Shown here one piece after another: positions 34,593 through 42,992 of a DNA stretch of 64,000 nt. The notes below the pieces were generated by a model. The model was not told the origin of the DNA. It searched no databases and worked only from the letters and a program-made list of their open reading frames with translations. A program made the position numbers and the translations under genes. How positions within the stretch are numbered: position 1 is the stretch's first letter; every line of letters starts with the position of its first letter. The DNA comes from Streptomyces shenzhenensis (GTDB lineage Bacteria; Actinomycetota; Actinomycetes; Streptomycetales; Streptomycetaceae), in the NCBI RefSeq assembly GCF_003688995.1, contig NZ_PENI01000014.1:1-64000 (forward strand), in the 5' to 3' direction.

Positions 34593-35645
34593 TCAGCGGG
34601 AGATCCGCTCGAACATGCCACCGGAGCGGAACGACCGAGCCATCGAGCTGGCCAGGTACGGGTGCGGGTAGGCGAGCGGTACGGCGCTGGCCTCGTCGAG
34701 GCGGGCGACCTGCCCTGAGGTGAGCTCGAGCTCAGCGCTGCGGAGATTCTCGGCCAGTTGGGCGACGCTGGTCGCGCCGAGGATCGGAACGACGTGGATC
34801 GGTCGATGCCGCAGCCAGGCGAGGGCGAGCTGAGCCGGCGTGACGTCGAGCTCGACGGCCAACGCGCCCAGCGCGTCGAGCACGGTCTCGACGCCGGCGC
34901 CGTGCTGGCCGCTCCAGGCCATGGTGGGCGAGCTCCAGACCTCGGCGGACAGGCGCGAGCCCACGCCCCCACCCGCAGCGCACTTGCCGCTGAGCAGGCC
35001 GTTCTTGAGCGGCGACCAGGCCAGCACGGACAAGCCGAACTCCTGGGCCATCGGGAAGAACTCCGCCTCGGCGCTGCGGCCGAGCAGGCTGTACTCGATC
35101 TGCAGGCCTACATAGCAGGACCAGCCGCGAAGCTCAGCCATCGTGTTGGCCTGGGCAACCACCCAGGCCGGCGTGTTGGAGACCCCGACGTGAAGCACCT
35201 TGCCCGCGCGGACCAGGTCGTCCAGGCCGCGCATCACCTCGTCGACCGGAGTGAGCAGGTCCCAGGAATGGACGACGTAGAGGTCCAGGTAGTCGGTGTT
35301 CAACCGGCGCAATGAACCCTCAACCGACTGGACCATGTTCTTGCGCTGGTTGCCGCCGGCGTTGGCGTCGCCGTTGCGCGGTGCGGAGTTCGTGTACTTC
35401 GAGGCGATCACCACCTCCTCGCGATGCTCGGCGACCAGCCCGCCGATGATCCGCTCGCTCTCGCCGCCGGCGTACTGGTTGGCGGTGTCGAGATAATTGC
35501 CACCCTCCGCACGGAAGGTGTCGTAGAGCTCCTTGGCCGTTTCGGCGCTGACGCCCCAGCCGTTGGTGGCACCGAACAGCATCGTCCCGAGCGCGACGTC
35601 GGAGACCCGCAGCCCGCTACGCCCCATCAGCCGATAATTGAGCAC
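34593..35645 (-). CDS. aldo/keto reductase
   Basis: A 350-residue NADPH-dependent TIM-barrel reductase. The catalytic tetrad is complete: D53, Y58, K83 and H126 (NYLDTANQYAGG; IASKY; YVVHSWD). The C-terminal part has VPILGATSVAQLAENLRSAE, the NADPH-phosphate region. It would reduce a ketone or aldehyde, or work in reverse on an alcohol. Its start lies 37 bases from the divergent NTF2-fold gene at 35683. A gene-free stretch of about 200 bases (34396-34592) separates it from the P450 and holds the AT-rich promoter region. Confidence 0.9.
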   Translation of the reverse strand: MLNYRLMGRSGLRVSDVALGTMLFGATNGWGVSAETAKELYDTFRAEGGNYLDTANQYAGGESERIIGGLVAEHREEVVIASKYTNSAPRNGDANAGGNQRKNMVQSVEGSLRRLNTDYLDLYVVHSWDLLTPVDEVMRGLDDLVRAGKVLHVGVSNTPAWVVAQANTMAELRGWSCYVGLQIEYSLLGRSAEAEFFPMAQEFGLSVLAWSPLKNGLLSGKCAAGGGVGSRLSAEVWSSPTMAWSGQHGAGVETVLDALGALAVELDVTPAQLALAWLRHRPIHVVPILGATSVAQLAENLRSAELELTSGQVARLDEASAVPLAYPHPYLASSMARSFRSGGMFERISR

Positions 35646-35682
35646 GATTGCATCATAACAGCAACACGATTACATTCGGAGT

Positions 35683-36222
35683 ATGACAATAGTGCCGGAC
35701 CCCCGCCGCCTCCAGGAGCTGATCGACCGGCAGGACATCCACGACGCACTGCTGCGCTACACCCGTGGTGTCGACCGCCTCGACGAGGACTTGGTTCGCT
35801 CGGCCTACTGGCCCGACGCGATCGACGACCACGGGGTGTTCCGCGGGACCGCAGAGGCGTTCATCACCTGGGCGTTCACCGGTCACCGCAAGGCGCACCA
35901 CGGCGAGCAGCATTACATCATGAACCACACCTGCGACCTCGACGGCGACGTCGCGCACACCGAGACCTACTTCGTCATGGTTGGGCGCAACCGTAGCGGC
36001 ACGCCCGTGACGCTGCACGGTGGTCGATACATCGATCAGTTGGAGAAGCGTGACGGCGAGTGGCGGATCGCGCATCGCGTCTCGATGGTCGAATGGGTCG
36101 GCGGCGTGACCGAGCCTGATCTGCCGCCGGTGCGACGGGAGGAGAACGGCGTCGTCGCACGGGACCGCACCGACACGTCGTACGACCGTCCGCTGCTCAC
36201 CGAGGCGCGACGCGCGCGCTGA
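35683..36222 (+). CDS. SnoaL-like (NTF2-fold) protein
   Basis: A 179-residue protein of the SnoaL_4 type: LQELIDRQDIHDALLRYTRG at the start, then DDHGVFRGTAEAF, HYIMNHTCDLDGDVAHTETY and the strand GGRYIDQLEKRDGEWRIAHR. The fold is known from dehydratases, isomerases and ring-hydroxylating accessory proteins; I cannot assign a reaction. The catalytic-type Tyr/Asp/His of the pocket (RYTRG, DDHG, HH) are present. It is divergent from the aldo/keto reductase. It resembles the product of 62372-62908, so at least two such proteins serve the pathway. Confidence 0.8.
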   Translation: MTIVPDPRRLQELIDRQDIHDALLRYTRGVDRLDEDLVRSAYWPDAIDDHGVFRGTAEAFITWAFTGHRKAHHGEQHYIMNHTCDLDGDVAHTETYFVMVGRNRSGTPVTLHGGRYIDQLEKRDGEWRIAHRVSMVEWVGGVTEPDLPPVRREENGVVARDRTDTSYDRPLLTEARRAR

Positions 36223-36255
36223 CCGTCGCACAGCGGGCCACCGCCCCGACCAGTG

Positions 36256-36340
36256 GGACGCTGCCGACGAAGACCATGACGCAGAGCGCGACGCGGCGTA
36301 CGGCATCCCGATGCTGCCGGGCCAGGGCTACCGGATCTGA
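36256..36340 (+). pseudogene. C-terminal scrap of an ACMSD-type amidohydrolase
   Basis: The last 15 codons before TGA 36338-36340 read AAYGIPMLPGQGYRI. This matches the very end of the amidohydrolase encoded at 54275-55447 (KLYGIDLLPGQGYEV). Nothing else of the gene is recognisable upstream; it directly follows the NTF2-fold gene. It is the leftover of a deleted paralogue. Confidence 0.55.
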
Positions 36341-36370
36341 TCTCCCGCCGGGCCAAGTCCTGCAACCTAT

Positions 36371-36386
36371 TTCTAATTATATTCTA
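36371..36386. promoter_or_regulatory. TTCTA direct-repeat pair upstream of the first binding-protein gene
   Basis: TTCTA occurs at 36371 and 36382, 11 bases apart, in an AT-rich island 85-100 bases upstream of the lipoprotein gene at 36472. The same pair with the same spacing occurs upstream of its paralogue (63014 and 63025). About one helical turn between the repeats suits a site for a DNA-binding protein. Function is inference. Confidence 0.4.
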
Positions 36387-36471
36387 AACATGGACATAGA
36401 TGGATCGCGAGCCTAGCCTGCCCCTCGGCGCCTCGTAGCCGTGGTGAGGCGGACAGAACGCGAGGAGAAGC

Positions 36472-37755
36472 GTGACAGTGAAGGCGAACGGTCGAAGGAG
36501 AACAGCGCAGATCGTCGGCGGCCTGGCGGCAGTGGCGACGTTCGCCCTCGCCGGCTGTGGCTCCGACAACACGTCCGGCGCCGCGCGGGCGACGGACGGC
36601 GCGAGCAGCACGGCGGCGGCCCTGAGCGGGACCGCGATCAAGATCGGGTACGCCGCCTCGATGTCGGGGGCCCAGGCCAGCAACGGGCTCAGTGGCAAGG
36701 CCATCGCGCACGCCTGGCAGGAGTACACCAACGCCCACGGCGGCATCCTCGGCCATCCCGTCGAGATCACTGCGACGGACACCAAGAACACCGTTCCCGG
36801 TGCGACGGCGGTGGTGAAGAGCTTCATGACGGACTCCGACGTCGTCTTCATGACGGATCTGGTCGCCGAGTCCGCGATGAGCGACACGTTCAAGGGAACC
36901 GACGTCGCAGTGATCAGCGCGAACGGCGCCACGAACGTGCCGTGGACCACCGTGCCGGGGCTCTTCCAGGACGTGTCCGGTGCCGAGTACGCCGCGCAGG
37001 CCTACGCCGACGTCGCGAAGGCGACCGGTGCCAAGAAACTCGGCTGGGCCGTCTGCGCCGAGGTGGCGAACTGCCGGCAGAACAGCGAGGAAGGCTCGGC
37101 CTATGCCCAGACGCTGGGCGTCGCCCCGGTCGGCACCCAGCTCGTCTCCGCCTCCGCCTCCGACTACACCGCGCCCTGCCTGTCCTTCATCGGCAAGGGC
37201 ACCGACAGCATCGCCATGTACATCGGCTACACGACCGGCACCCGCTTCGCCGCGGACTGCCTCCAGCAGGGCTACACCGGCAGCTTCCTGACCGCTAACT
37301 CCGGGTTCGACCAGACCGCCTTCGGCAAGATCAGCGGCTTCAAGTCCTATGGCACCACCGAGGGCTTCCCCTGGTGGGCAGACGACCCGGCCGTGGCGAC
37401 CTACCGCGACGCGATGGCGAAGTACTCCCCCGACGGCGCCTGGCAGACGGGCAACGCGACGGCCATCTGGTCCAGCTTCGAGCTCTTCAAGAAGGCCCTC
37501 CAGGATGCCAAGCCCACCACCGTCGACCGTGCCGCGGTGCTGGACGCGATGTACCAGGTGAAGGACGAGACGCTCGGCGGGCTCCTCGCCCAGCCGGTCA
37601 CCTACACCAAGGGCCAGCCCTCGAAGCCCGTCGTGTGCAGTTGGTTCTTCAAGTTCGACGCCAGCGACGACGAGCCGACGAGCGTGGCACCCGCGACGTC
37701 GGGCAACGGCGCGACCGGCGACCTGGCGAGCACGTGCGAGAACACGGACGGCTGA
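36472..37755 (+). CDS. ABC-type branched-chain-amino-acid-like substrate-binding lipoprotein
   Basis: A 427-residue extracytoplasmic lipoprotein. The signal peptide runs to the lipobox FALAGC with C29. It is followed by a type I periplasmic-binding fold: KIGYAASMSGAQASNGL, then YTNAHGGILGHPVEITATDTK and the second lobe GWAVCAEVANC. It would capture a solute at the membrane for an ABC importer. GTG 36472 has GAGGAG 5 bases upstream. No permease or ATPase gene lies nearby. Its close paralogue starts at 63133. Because this type often binds carboxylates and aromatic acids, it probably binds the pathway substrate; this is inference. Confidence 0.9.
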   Translation: MTVKANGRRRTAQIVGGLAAVATFALAGCGSDNTSGAARATDGASSTAAALSGTAIKIGYAASMSGAQASNGLSGKAIAHAWQEYTNAHGGILGHPVEITATDTKNTVPGATAVVKSFMTDSDVVFMTDLVAESAMSDTFKGTDVAVISANGATNVPWTTVPGLFQDVSGAEYAAQAYADVAKATGAKKLGWAVCAEVANCRQNSEEGSAYAQTLGVAPVGTQLVSASASDYTAPCLSFIGKGTDSIAMYIGYTTGTRFAADCLQQGYTGSFLTANSGFDQTAFGKISGFKSYGTTEGFPWWADDPAVATYRDAMAKYSPDGAWQTGNATAIWSSFELFKKALQDAKPTTVDRAAVLDAMYQVKDETLGGLLAQPVTYTKGQPSKPVVCSWFFKFDASDDEPTSVAPATSGNGATGDLASTCENTDG

Positions 37756-38189
37756 GGGTGGCGCCGGCCCGCTGACCCACCTCGTGGATCCGGCGCGGCC
37801 GGGCGGAGCCGATCACCGCGACGCTCCGTCCCAGCCGCGCCGCGGTCGTGTACGACACGATCGATCCGGCGGTCCAGTAGCCAAGTTCGTCGGTGACGTC
37901 GACGACCGGGTTCTCGGCTGCGGCCGCGGCTCCCGAGGCGAGCAGATCCGCCGCGTGGCCGCCCGCGCCCCGTCCCGCCAAGGTCTCGACGGTGTCCGTC
38001 CCCGGCCGGCGGGCGGCCAGGAACGGGCGCTCCTCGAAGGCACCGAAGACCGGGTGCTCGATGCCGAGCCCCCGCCCGATGCCGGGACGTAGCGGTGTGC
38101 GCCGATCCCGGCGGCGCGCAGGTCGGCCCCGGCGGCGTGGAGCCGGTAGTTGTACTCGGCCAGCGAGGCGAAGGTCCACCTTCGCACGG
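37649..38189 (-). pseudogene. unidentified gene, frameshifted
   Basis: A GTG overlapping the aldehyde dehydrogenase stop (GTGA) starts a frame reading VTVRRWTFASLAEYNYRLHA, then AAGIGAHRYVPA at about 38085. The next frame continues with GIEHPVFGAFEERPFLAAR, then AENPVVDVTDELGYWTAGS and runs to 37649, where it overlaps the convergent lipoprotein gene. One indel near 38085 explains both. I do not recognise the family. The coupling to the dehydrogenase suggests a former pathway gene. Confidence 0.5.
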
Positions 38190-39605
38190 TCACCGTGTGG
38201 AGACCACCGTGGTCTTCAGCTGCGTGTAGTGGAACAACGACTCGAAGCCCTTCTCTCGGCCCAGCCCACTGGACTTGTAACCGCCGAAGGGCGTCTCGAT
38301 GCCGGTGCGGCCGCCGTTGACGATCACCTGCCCGGCGTCGATCCGGGAGGCCACTCGCAAGGCCCGCGCCGAGTCGGCAGTCCAGACGCCGGCCACCAGG
38401 CCGTACTCGGAGTCGTTGGCGAGCGACACGGCGTCGTCCTCGGTGGTGAAGCGGGTGACGGCGAGCACGGGACCGAACACTTCTTCGCGGAAAATCCGCA
38501 TCTGGGGGGTGACGTCGGCGTAGACAGTCGGCTCGACGTAGCGGCCGACGGCAAGCTCGCCAGCCACGGCGTGGCCGCCCGTGACCAGCCGTGCGCCCTC
38601 GTCCTCTGCGACCTCGAAGTACTCGACGACCTTCGCGAACTGACCTTCGGTAGTCATCGGAGCCAGGCGCTCGCCCGGCGTCCGGGCCCGCATCTGCTCG
38701 GCGACACGCTCCAGCACGGCGTCGTGGACCTCGTCTTGGACGAGCAGGCGGCTGAGCGCCGCGCATTGCTGCCCGGCACCGACGCATATGGTGAGGGCGC
38801 TGGCCACAGCGCGATCGAGGTCGGCGTCAGCGAAGACGACGTTGGCCGACTTCCCACCAAGCTCGAGGATGGCCGGAACCAACCGCCGCGCTGCCCCCTC
38901 GGCGACCCGCCGCCCGGTGGCGACCGAGCCGGTGAAGGCGACCAGGCGGACGTCGGGGTGGTCGACCAGGGCAGCACCGACGTCGGAGCCGGTGCCGACG
39001 ACGACGTTGACGACGCCAGCGGGGATGCCGGCCTCCTCACACAGCCGCGCCAGCATCAGCGTGGTCGAGGAGGTGAACTCCGAGGGCTTGACCACGACGG
39101 TGTTCCCGGCCGCGAGCGCGGCGGCCATCCCACGTGCGGCCTGGGTGAGTGGCCCGTTCCAGGGTGTGATCATGCCGACGACGCCGTACGGCTCGCGACT
39201 GGTGAAGGCGTGGTCACCGGCGCCGAGGTTGATGGTCTCGCCGAACAGAGCGCGGACGACGCCGCCGTAGAACTCGAAGTAGTCGGCGGCGACGTTCAGC
39301 CCTCCGCGCATCTCGGCGACGAGCTTGCCGGTCTCCTCGACCTCGGTGGCAACGAACTCGTGCTGTCGTTCACGGAGCCGACGGGCAACCTCGGCGAGCA
39401 GGCGGCCGCGGTCGACGGGAGCGCGGTCAGCCCAGTCCCGGGCCGCCGCCCGGGCGGCGGCGACGGCGGAGGCGACGTGCTCAGGTCCTCCCAGCGCGAC
39501 GCGAGCGATCACGGCGCGCTCGAACGGCCCCTCGATGACGAGCGTCTCCTGTGTCCCCCGCGGCACGGTCTTGCCGCCGATCCAGTGGTCCAGCTCGCGC
39601 GGCAT
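38190..39605 (-). CDS. NAD(P)-dependent aldehyde dehydrogenase
   Basis: A 471-residue enzyme that oxidises an aldehyde to an acid. The catalytic residues are all present: N150 (PWNGPL), E248 (LELGGK) and the nucleophile C281 (GAGQQCAALSR); FTGS (224-227) binds the cofactor. ATG 39605 follows GGGAGG by 4 bases. An in-frame start at 39641 has no such site. It is divergent from the CoA-transferase at 39879 with an AT-rich spacer of 270 bases. Its acid product could be the substrate for that CoA-transferase. Confidence 0.93.
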   Translation of the reverse strand: MPRELDHWIGGKTVPRGTQETLVIEGPFERAVIARVALGGPEHVASAVAAARAAARDWADRAPVDRGRLLAEVARRLRERQHEFVATEVEETGKLVAEMRGGLNVAADYFEFYGGVVRALFGETINLGAGDHAFTSREPYGVVGMITPWNGPLTQAARGMAAALAAGNTVVVKPSEFTSSTTLMLARLCEEAGIPAGVVNVVVGTGSDVGAALVDHPDVRLVAFTGSVATGRRVAEGAARRLVPAILELGGKSANVVFADADLDRAVASALTICVGAGQQCAALSRLLVQDEVHDAVLERVAEQMRARTPGERLAPMTTEGQFAKVVEYFEVAEDEGARLVTGGHAVAGELAVGRYVEPTVYADVTPQMRIFREEVFGPVLAVTRFTTEDDAVSLANDSEYGLVAGVWTADSARALRVASRIDAGQVIVNGGRTGIETPFGGYKSSGLGREKGFESLFHYTQLKTTVVSTR

Positions 39606-39840
39606 CCTGCCTCCCAGGCTAGGCCGTTCGGCCCTCACCATTATTCAATCATGGCTTGACTATTATTGAGATGGCGAGTCATCGGCGTCTCTCCTCCGGG
39701 CCGCGAGTTCAGCCGGCTCGGGCTCCCCGAGGTGCACATGAGGGAGAGGCCGTCACGCGGTTGCGGGAGAAGCCGCTGCGGAGGATCAGTGGCTGGAGGA
39801 GCCCGGCGTCGGGCAAGTCGGCTCCTATGGTCCGGTGTGA

Positions 39841-39856
39841 TAGAACCTAACTAGAA
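39841..39856. promoter_or_regulatory. TAGAA pair (TTCTA on the minus strand) before the CoA-transferase gene
   Basis: TAGAA at 39841 and 39852 gives a pair of TTCTA on the minus strand, 11 bases apart, as seen at 36371 and 63014. It lies 23 bases upstream of ATG 39879 and just before the ribosome site AGGGAGG. The remaining spacer (39606-39840) also holds an AT-rich stretch at 39640-39672. Confidence 0.35.
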
Positions 39857-39878
39857 AATTATAGGGAGGTTTGGAGAC

Positions 39879-42083
39879 ATGACCAACAGCCCGGAGCTGC
39901 CCGCCCTTGACGGCGTCCGTGTCCTCGACGCCACCCATGGCATCACCGGACCGCTGGCCGGCATGGTGCTCGGCGACTTCGGGGCTGAGGTGATCCGTCT
40001 CGCCGCGCCGCATGACCCGGAGGACCGCGCCCGGCCCGGGGCTGTCGCATGGCACCGGAACAAGACCGTCGTTCCCCCGGAGCGAGGGCCCGCCCTGGCC
40101 GCAGCTGCCGACCTCGTCCTCACCTGCGACGGCGCCACCGCCGCCACGCTGGGTTTGTCCCTCGATGCCGAACCTCCCGCCGGCGTCGTCCACCTTCACC
40201 TGCCGCTGTGGCACGAGGAATTGGATCTCGACCCGTTCACTCGCGACCGCATGGTCTCGGCCGAGTTCGGGGCCGCCCGGCGACAGACGTCGTTCAGCGG
40301 CGGGCCGGTCGACGAGGTCTACCCGTTCCTCGCCTACATGCAAGGGGTATGGGGGGCCACGGCAGGCATAGCCGCACTGGTCGAACGGGCGCGCGTAGGA
40401 CGCGGGCAACGGGTCGTCGTCGATCCGCTGCACGGCTCGATGGTCACCGTGATCACGACGATGCTGGTCAGTCCGGACGAGCCGCTGCCCGACACCACGG
40501 TCGGGCCCGGTGGCCCCAACCCCACCTTCGGGACCTACCGCTGCTCCGACGGCGACTGGCTGTTCGTCGGCGCCCTTGGCTCGAAGTTCCAGGACCTGCT
40601 GTTCGCCTGTCTCGGCACCACCGACATCGTCGACGACCCGCGGATCAAGAACGTCCGTGAGCGTCTCTACGCGCCCGGCAACCGCGGCTGGGTCCGCGCC
40701 CGCCTCACCGAGGCCTTCCTCACCCGGGACCGCGCCACCTGGCTGGCCGAACTGGCCGAGGCCGGGTGCCCGGTCAGCCCGGTCGGCGACCGGGACGACT
40801 GGCTGGACCATCCCCAGGTCGCCGCGCTGAACCAGCGCCTGGAACTCGACGATCCCTTGGTCGGCCCGGCCGTGGTCACCGGCGTCGGCGCCGACCTCTC
40901 GCGCGGCGCCTTCCGCAATCACACCGCCCGGCAGTTCGCCGACGACGCCGCGTGGGCACCTCGCAAGCGCGAACAGCCCGAGCCGGTACACCCCAAAGGC
41001 ACCGGCCCGCTGGCCGGCATCACCGTCGCCGACCTGGGCACCGTGCTGGCCGGCCCGTACGCGGGCATGCTTCTGGCCGCCCTCGGCGCCAACGTGCTCA
41101 AGGTGGAGACGGTCAAGGGCGACGAGCTGCGGCTACGCGGCTACGGCATCGCCCGCGGCCAGCGCGGCCTGGGTATCGACCTGCGCCACCCCGACGGCTA
41201 CGCCGCCTTCCTCCGTGTCGTCGCCAGCAGCGAAGTCGTCCTGGACAACTACCGTCCCGGCGTCCTCGACCGTCTCAAGATCGACGACGCCACCCTCCGA
41301 AGCGTCAATCCGGCACTCGTGACGACGTCGATCACCGGCTACGGCGCGACCGGCCCGCTCGGTGGCCACCCCGGTTACGACCCGGTGGTCCAGGCCCTGG
41401 CCGGGATCATGAAGGCCCAGGGCGGCCCCGACGAGCCGGTCTTCTCGACCCTGGCGATCAACGACGTCACCGTCGCCTGCCTTGCCGCCCTGGGTACTTG
41501 CGCCGCGCTCTACCAACGATCCGTCGGGCGGGGTGGGCAGCACGTCAGCACGTCGCTGGCCACCGCCGCGACCTTCATGCAGAGCGGAGAGCTCGTCCGC
41601 TATGCCGGCCGCCCCCCGGCCGAGACCGGCGGCCGCGACTTCCCCGGCCCGAGCCCGGCCTCCCGCTTCTACGCCTGCGCCGACGGCTGGGTCCGTGTCC
41701 ACGGCATCAGCGATGAACTCATCCCAAGGCTCCCCGCTCTCACCTCGGAGGAAGTGGTCGAGCTCGTCACCAAGGCCGGCGGCGCCGCCGCCCGCGCCCG
41801 CGACTTCCGTGAGGTCGTCAACGACCCAGAACTCCTCGGCGACGGCCACGTCGCCGAACTCGTCTGGCCCGACGGCAACTCGACGTTCCTGCCCCACTGT
41901 CTCGCCACGTTCAGCGCCCACGCACCGTACGAAGTCATGCGTGCGACCGGGCACGGCGAGTACTCCCGCGAACTGCTGGCCGAGGCCGGGCTCGAACCGC
42001 AGGAGATCGATCACCTGATTGACGCTGGAGCGGTCGTCGTCGGCGAGCCGATGCACTCTGTTGTGGGCGTCGGCTACCGCTGA
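39879..42083 (+). CDS. double-domain type III CoA-transferase (CaiB/BaiF)
   Basis: A 734-residue protein with two CaiB modules. The first begins LDGVRVLDATHGITGPLAGM and GAEVIRLAAPHD; the second, near residue 377, begins LAGITVADLGTVLAGPYAGM and GANVLKVETVKGDELR, followed by YDPVVQALAGIMKAQGG. The first module is shorter and less conserved, so catalysis may rest with the second. It is about 120 residues shorter than the fusion at 23442. It ends convergently with a MaoC-type gene, overlapping by 10 bases. It would attach CoA to an acid of the pathway. Confidence 0.87.
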   Translation: MTNSPELPALDGVRVLDATHGITGPLAGMVLGDFGAEVIRLAAPHDPEDRARPGAVAWHRNKTVVPPERGPALAAAADLVLTCDGATAATLGLSLDAEPPAGVVHLHLPLWHEELDLDPFTRDRMVSAEFGAARRQTSFSGGPVDEVYPFLAYMQGVWGATAGIAALVERARVGRGQRVVVDPLHGSMVTVITTMLVSPDEPLPDTTVGPGGPNPTFGTYRCSDGDWLFVGALGSKFQDLLFACLGTTDIVDDPRIKNVRERLYAPGNRGWVRARLTEAFLTRDRATWLAELAEAGCPVSPVGDRDDWLDHPQVAALNQRLELDDPLVGPAVVTGVGADLSRGAFRNHTARQFADDAAWAPRKREQPEPVHPKGTGPLAGITVADLGTVLAGPYAGMLLAALGANVLKVETVKGDELRLRGYGIARGQRGLGIDLRHPDGYAAFLRVVASSEVVLDNYRPGVLDRLKIDDATLRSVNPALVTTSITGYGATGPLGGHPGYDPVVQALAGIMKAQGGPDEPVFSTLAINDVTVACLAALGTCAALYQRSVGRGGQHVSTSLATAATFMQSGELVRYAGRPPAETGGRDFPGPSPASRFYACADGWVRVHGISDELIPRLPALTSEEVVELVTKAGGAAARARDFREVVNDPELLGDGHVAELVWPDGNSTFLPHCLATFSAHAPYEVMRATGHGEYSRELLAEAGLEPQEIDHLIDAGAVVVGEPMHSVVGVGYR

Positions 42084-42481
42084 GCGGGCACGGAGACGGT
42101 GGCGGTGCCCGGCGCCGAGACGACGCCGTCGCCGTTCTCCACCCATACCTCGAGATCGGCGAACACCCGCTCGTTCCCGGACCGCACCGCAAGCACCCGC
42201 GCCTTCACGTCGAACAGAGCGTTCCGAAGCGTCGGCGCTCGGAACCGCAGCGCCACCGCCTCGATCCTGCCCTCCGGCGGCAGCCACTCGCGCAGCAGCC
42301 GGTGCACGTAGGACCACTGCAACCGGCCCATGATGATCGCGCCCGGGTAGCCCGCCGCGCGACCGGCATCGTCGTCCATGTGGATCGGGACGAACTCGTC
42401 GTTGACGGCGGCGAACCGGTTCCACTCCGGGAAGCTGCTGCTCCGCGGCCCGGCGGCCACCTCCTGGCCCACGCTGAACAT
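42074..42481 (-). CDS. MaoC-type hydratase/dehydratase subunit
   Basis: A 135-residue hotdog protein: MFSVGQEVAAGPRSSSFPEW, then FVPIHMDDDAGRAAGYPGAI, where the (D/N)xxxxH-like hydratase motif is represented by PIHMDDDAGRAAG. It would be the catalytic or partner subunit of an enoyl-CoA hydratase with the 42493 product; the ATG lies 11 bases after that gene's stop. Two-subunit hydratases of this form (as ChsH1-ChsH2) act on bulky CoA thioesters. The 3' end overlaps the convergent CoA-transferase gene by 10 bases. Confidence 0.8.
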   Translation of the reverse strand: MFSVGQEVAAGPRSSSFPEWNRFAAVNDEFVPIHMDDDAGRAAGYPGAIIMGRLQWSYVHRLLREWLPPEGRIEAVALRFRAPTLRNALFDVKARVLAVRSGNERVFADLEVWVENGDGVVSAPGTATVSVPAQR

Positions 42482-42492
42482 CGCCGTCTCCG

Positions 42493-42990
42493 TCAGTAGC
42501 GGATGGCGGTCTGGCGCTCGACCTGCACGCGCTCGCCGTCCTGGTTGGTCCACACCGACTCGGTGACCGAGATGAGCATCGGGCCCATCCGGCCGGTCTT
42601 CTCGACGTACGAGACCAGCCGAGTCTCGGAGCGGATCACGTCTCCCGGCCGGATCGGGACCCCGTAGCTCACCTCGGTGCCGCCGTTGACCTGGTTCCGC
42701 AGACCAGGACCGGCGATGCCGATCGCCTTCTCCATCCGGTCGGTGTCCCTCGACTCCGGCGCGACAAGCGGTTCCCGTTGCGACGCCACCATCCACGCGA
42801 ACGGATTGAACTCCTCGGGTGCGACGACGCCGCCCGGCGCCGTCTCGTCGCAGAACCGGCGCGGTGGCGGGTCGGGGTAGTGCACCGCGATCGCCCATCG
42901 GCGGATGTCCGAGGCCGCGACCGGATAGGAGACCTTCCAGTCGATGACGGACCCGACGGCGGCCGCCATCTCTGAACTCACCAGGCTCAT
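42493..42990 (-). CDS. FAS1-like / MaoC N-terminal hotdog dehydratase subunit
   Basis: A 165-residue hotdog protein: VIDWKVSYPVAASDIRRWAI and AVHYPDPPPRRFCDETAPGG resemble the N-terminal half of MaoC-like dehydratases (HTD2/HadA-type). NGGTEVSYGVPIRPGDVIRS follows. It usually supplies substrate binding while the partner has the catalytic Asp/His. It lies directly upstream of the 42074-42481 gene, so together they form a hydratase for a bulky enoyl-CoA. It starts 2 bases after the stop of the epimerase-like gene. Confidence 0.8.
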   Translation of the reverse strand: MSLVSSEMAAAVGSVIDWKVSYPVAASDIRRWAIAVHYPDPPPRRFCDETAPGGVVAPEEFNPFAWMVASQREPLVAPESRDTDRMEKAIGIAGPGLRNQVNGGTEVSYGVPIRPGDVIRSETRLVSYVEKTGRMGPMLISVTESVWTNQDGERVQVERQTAIRY

Positions 42991-42992
42991 GA

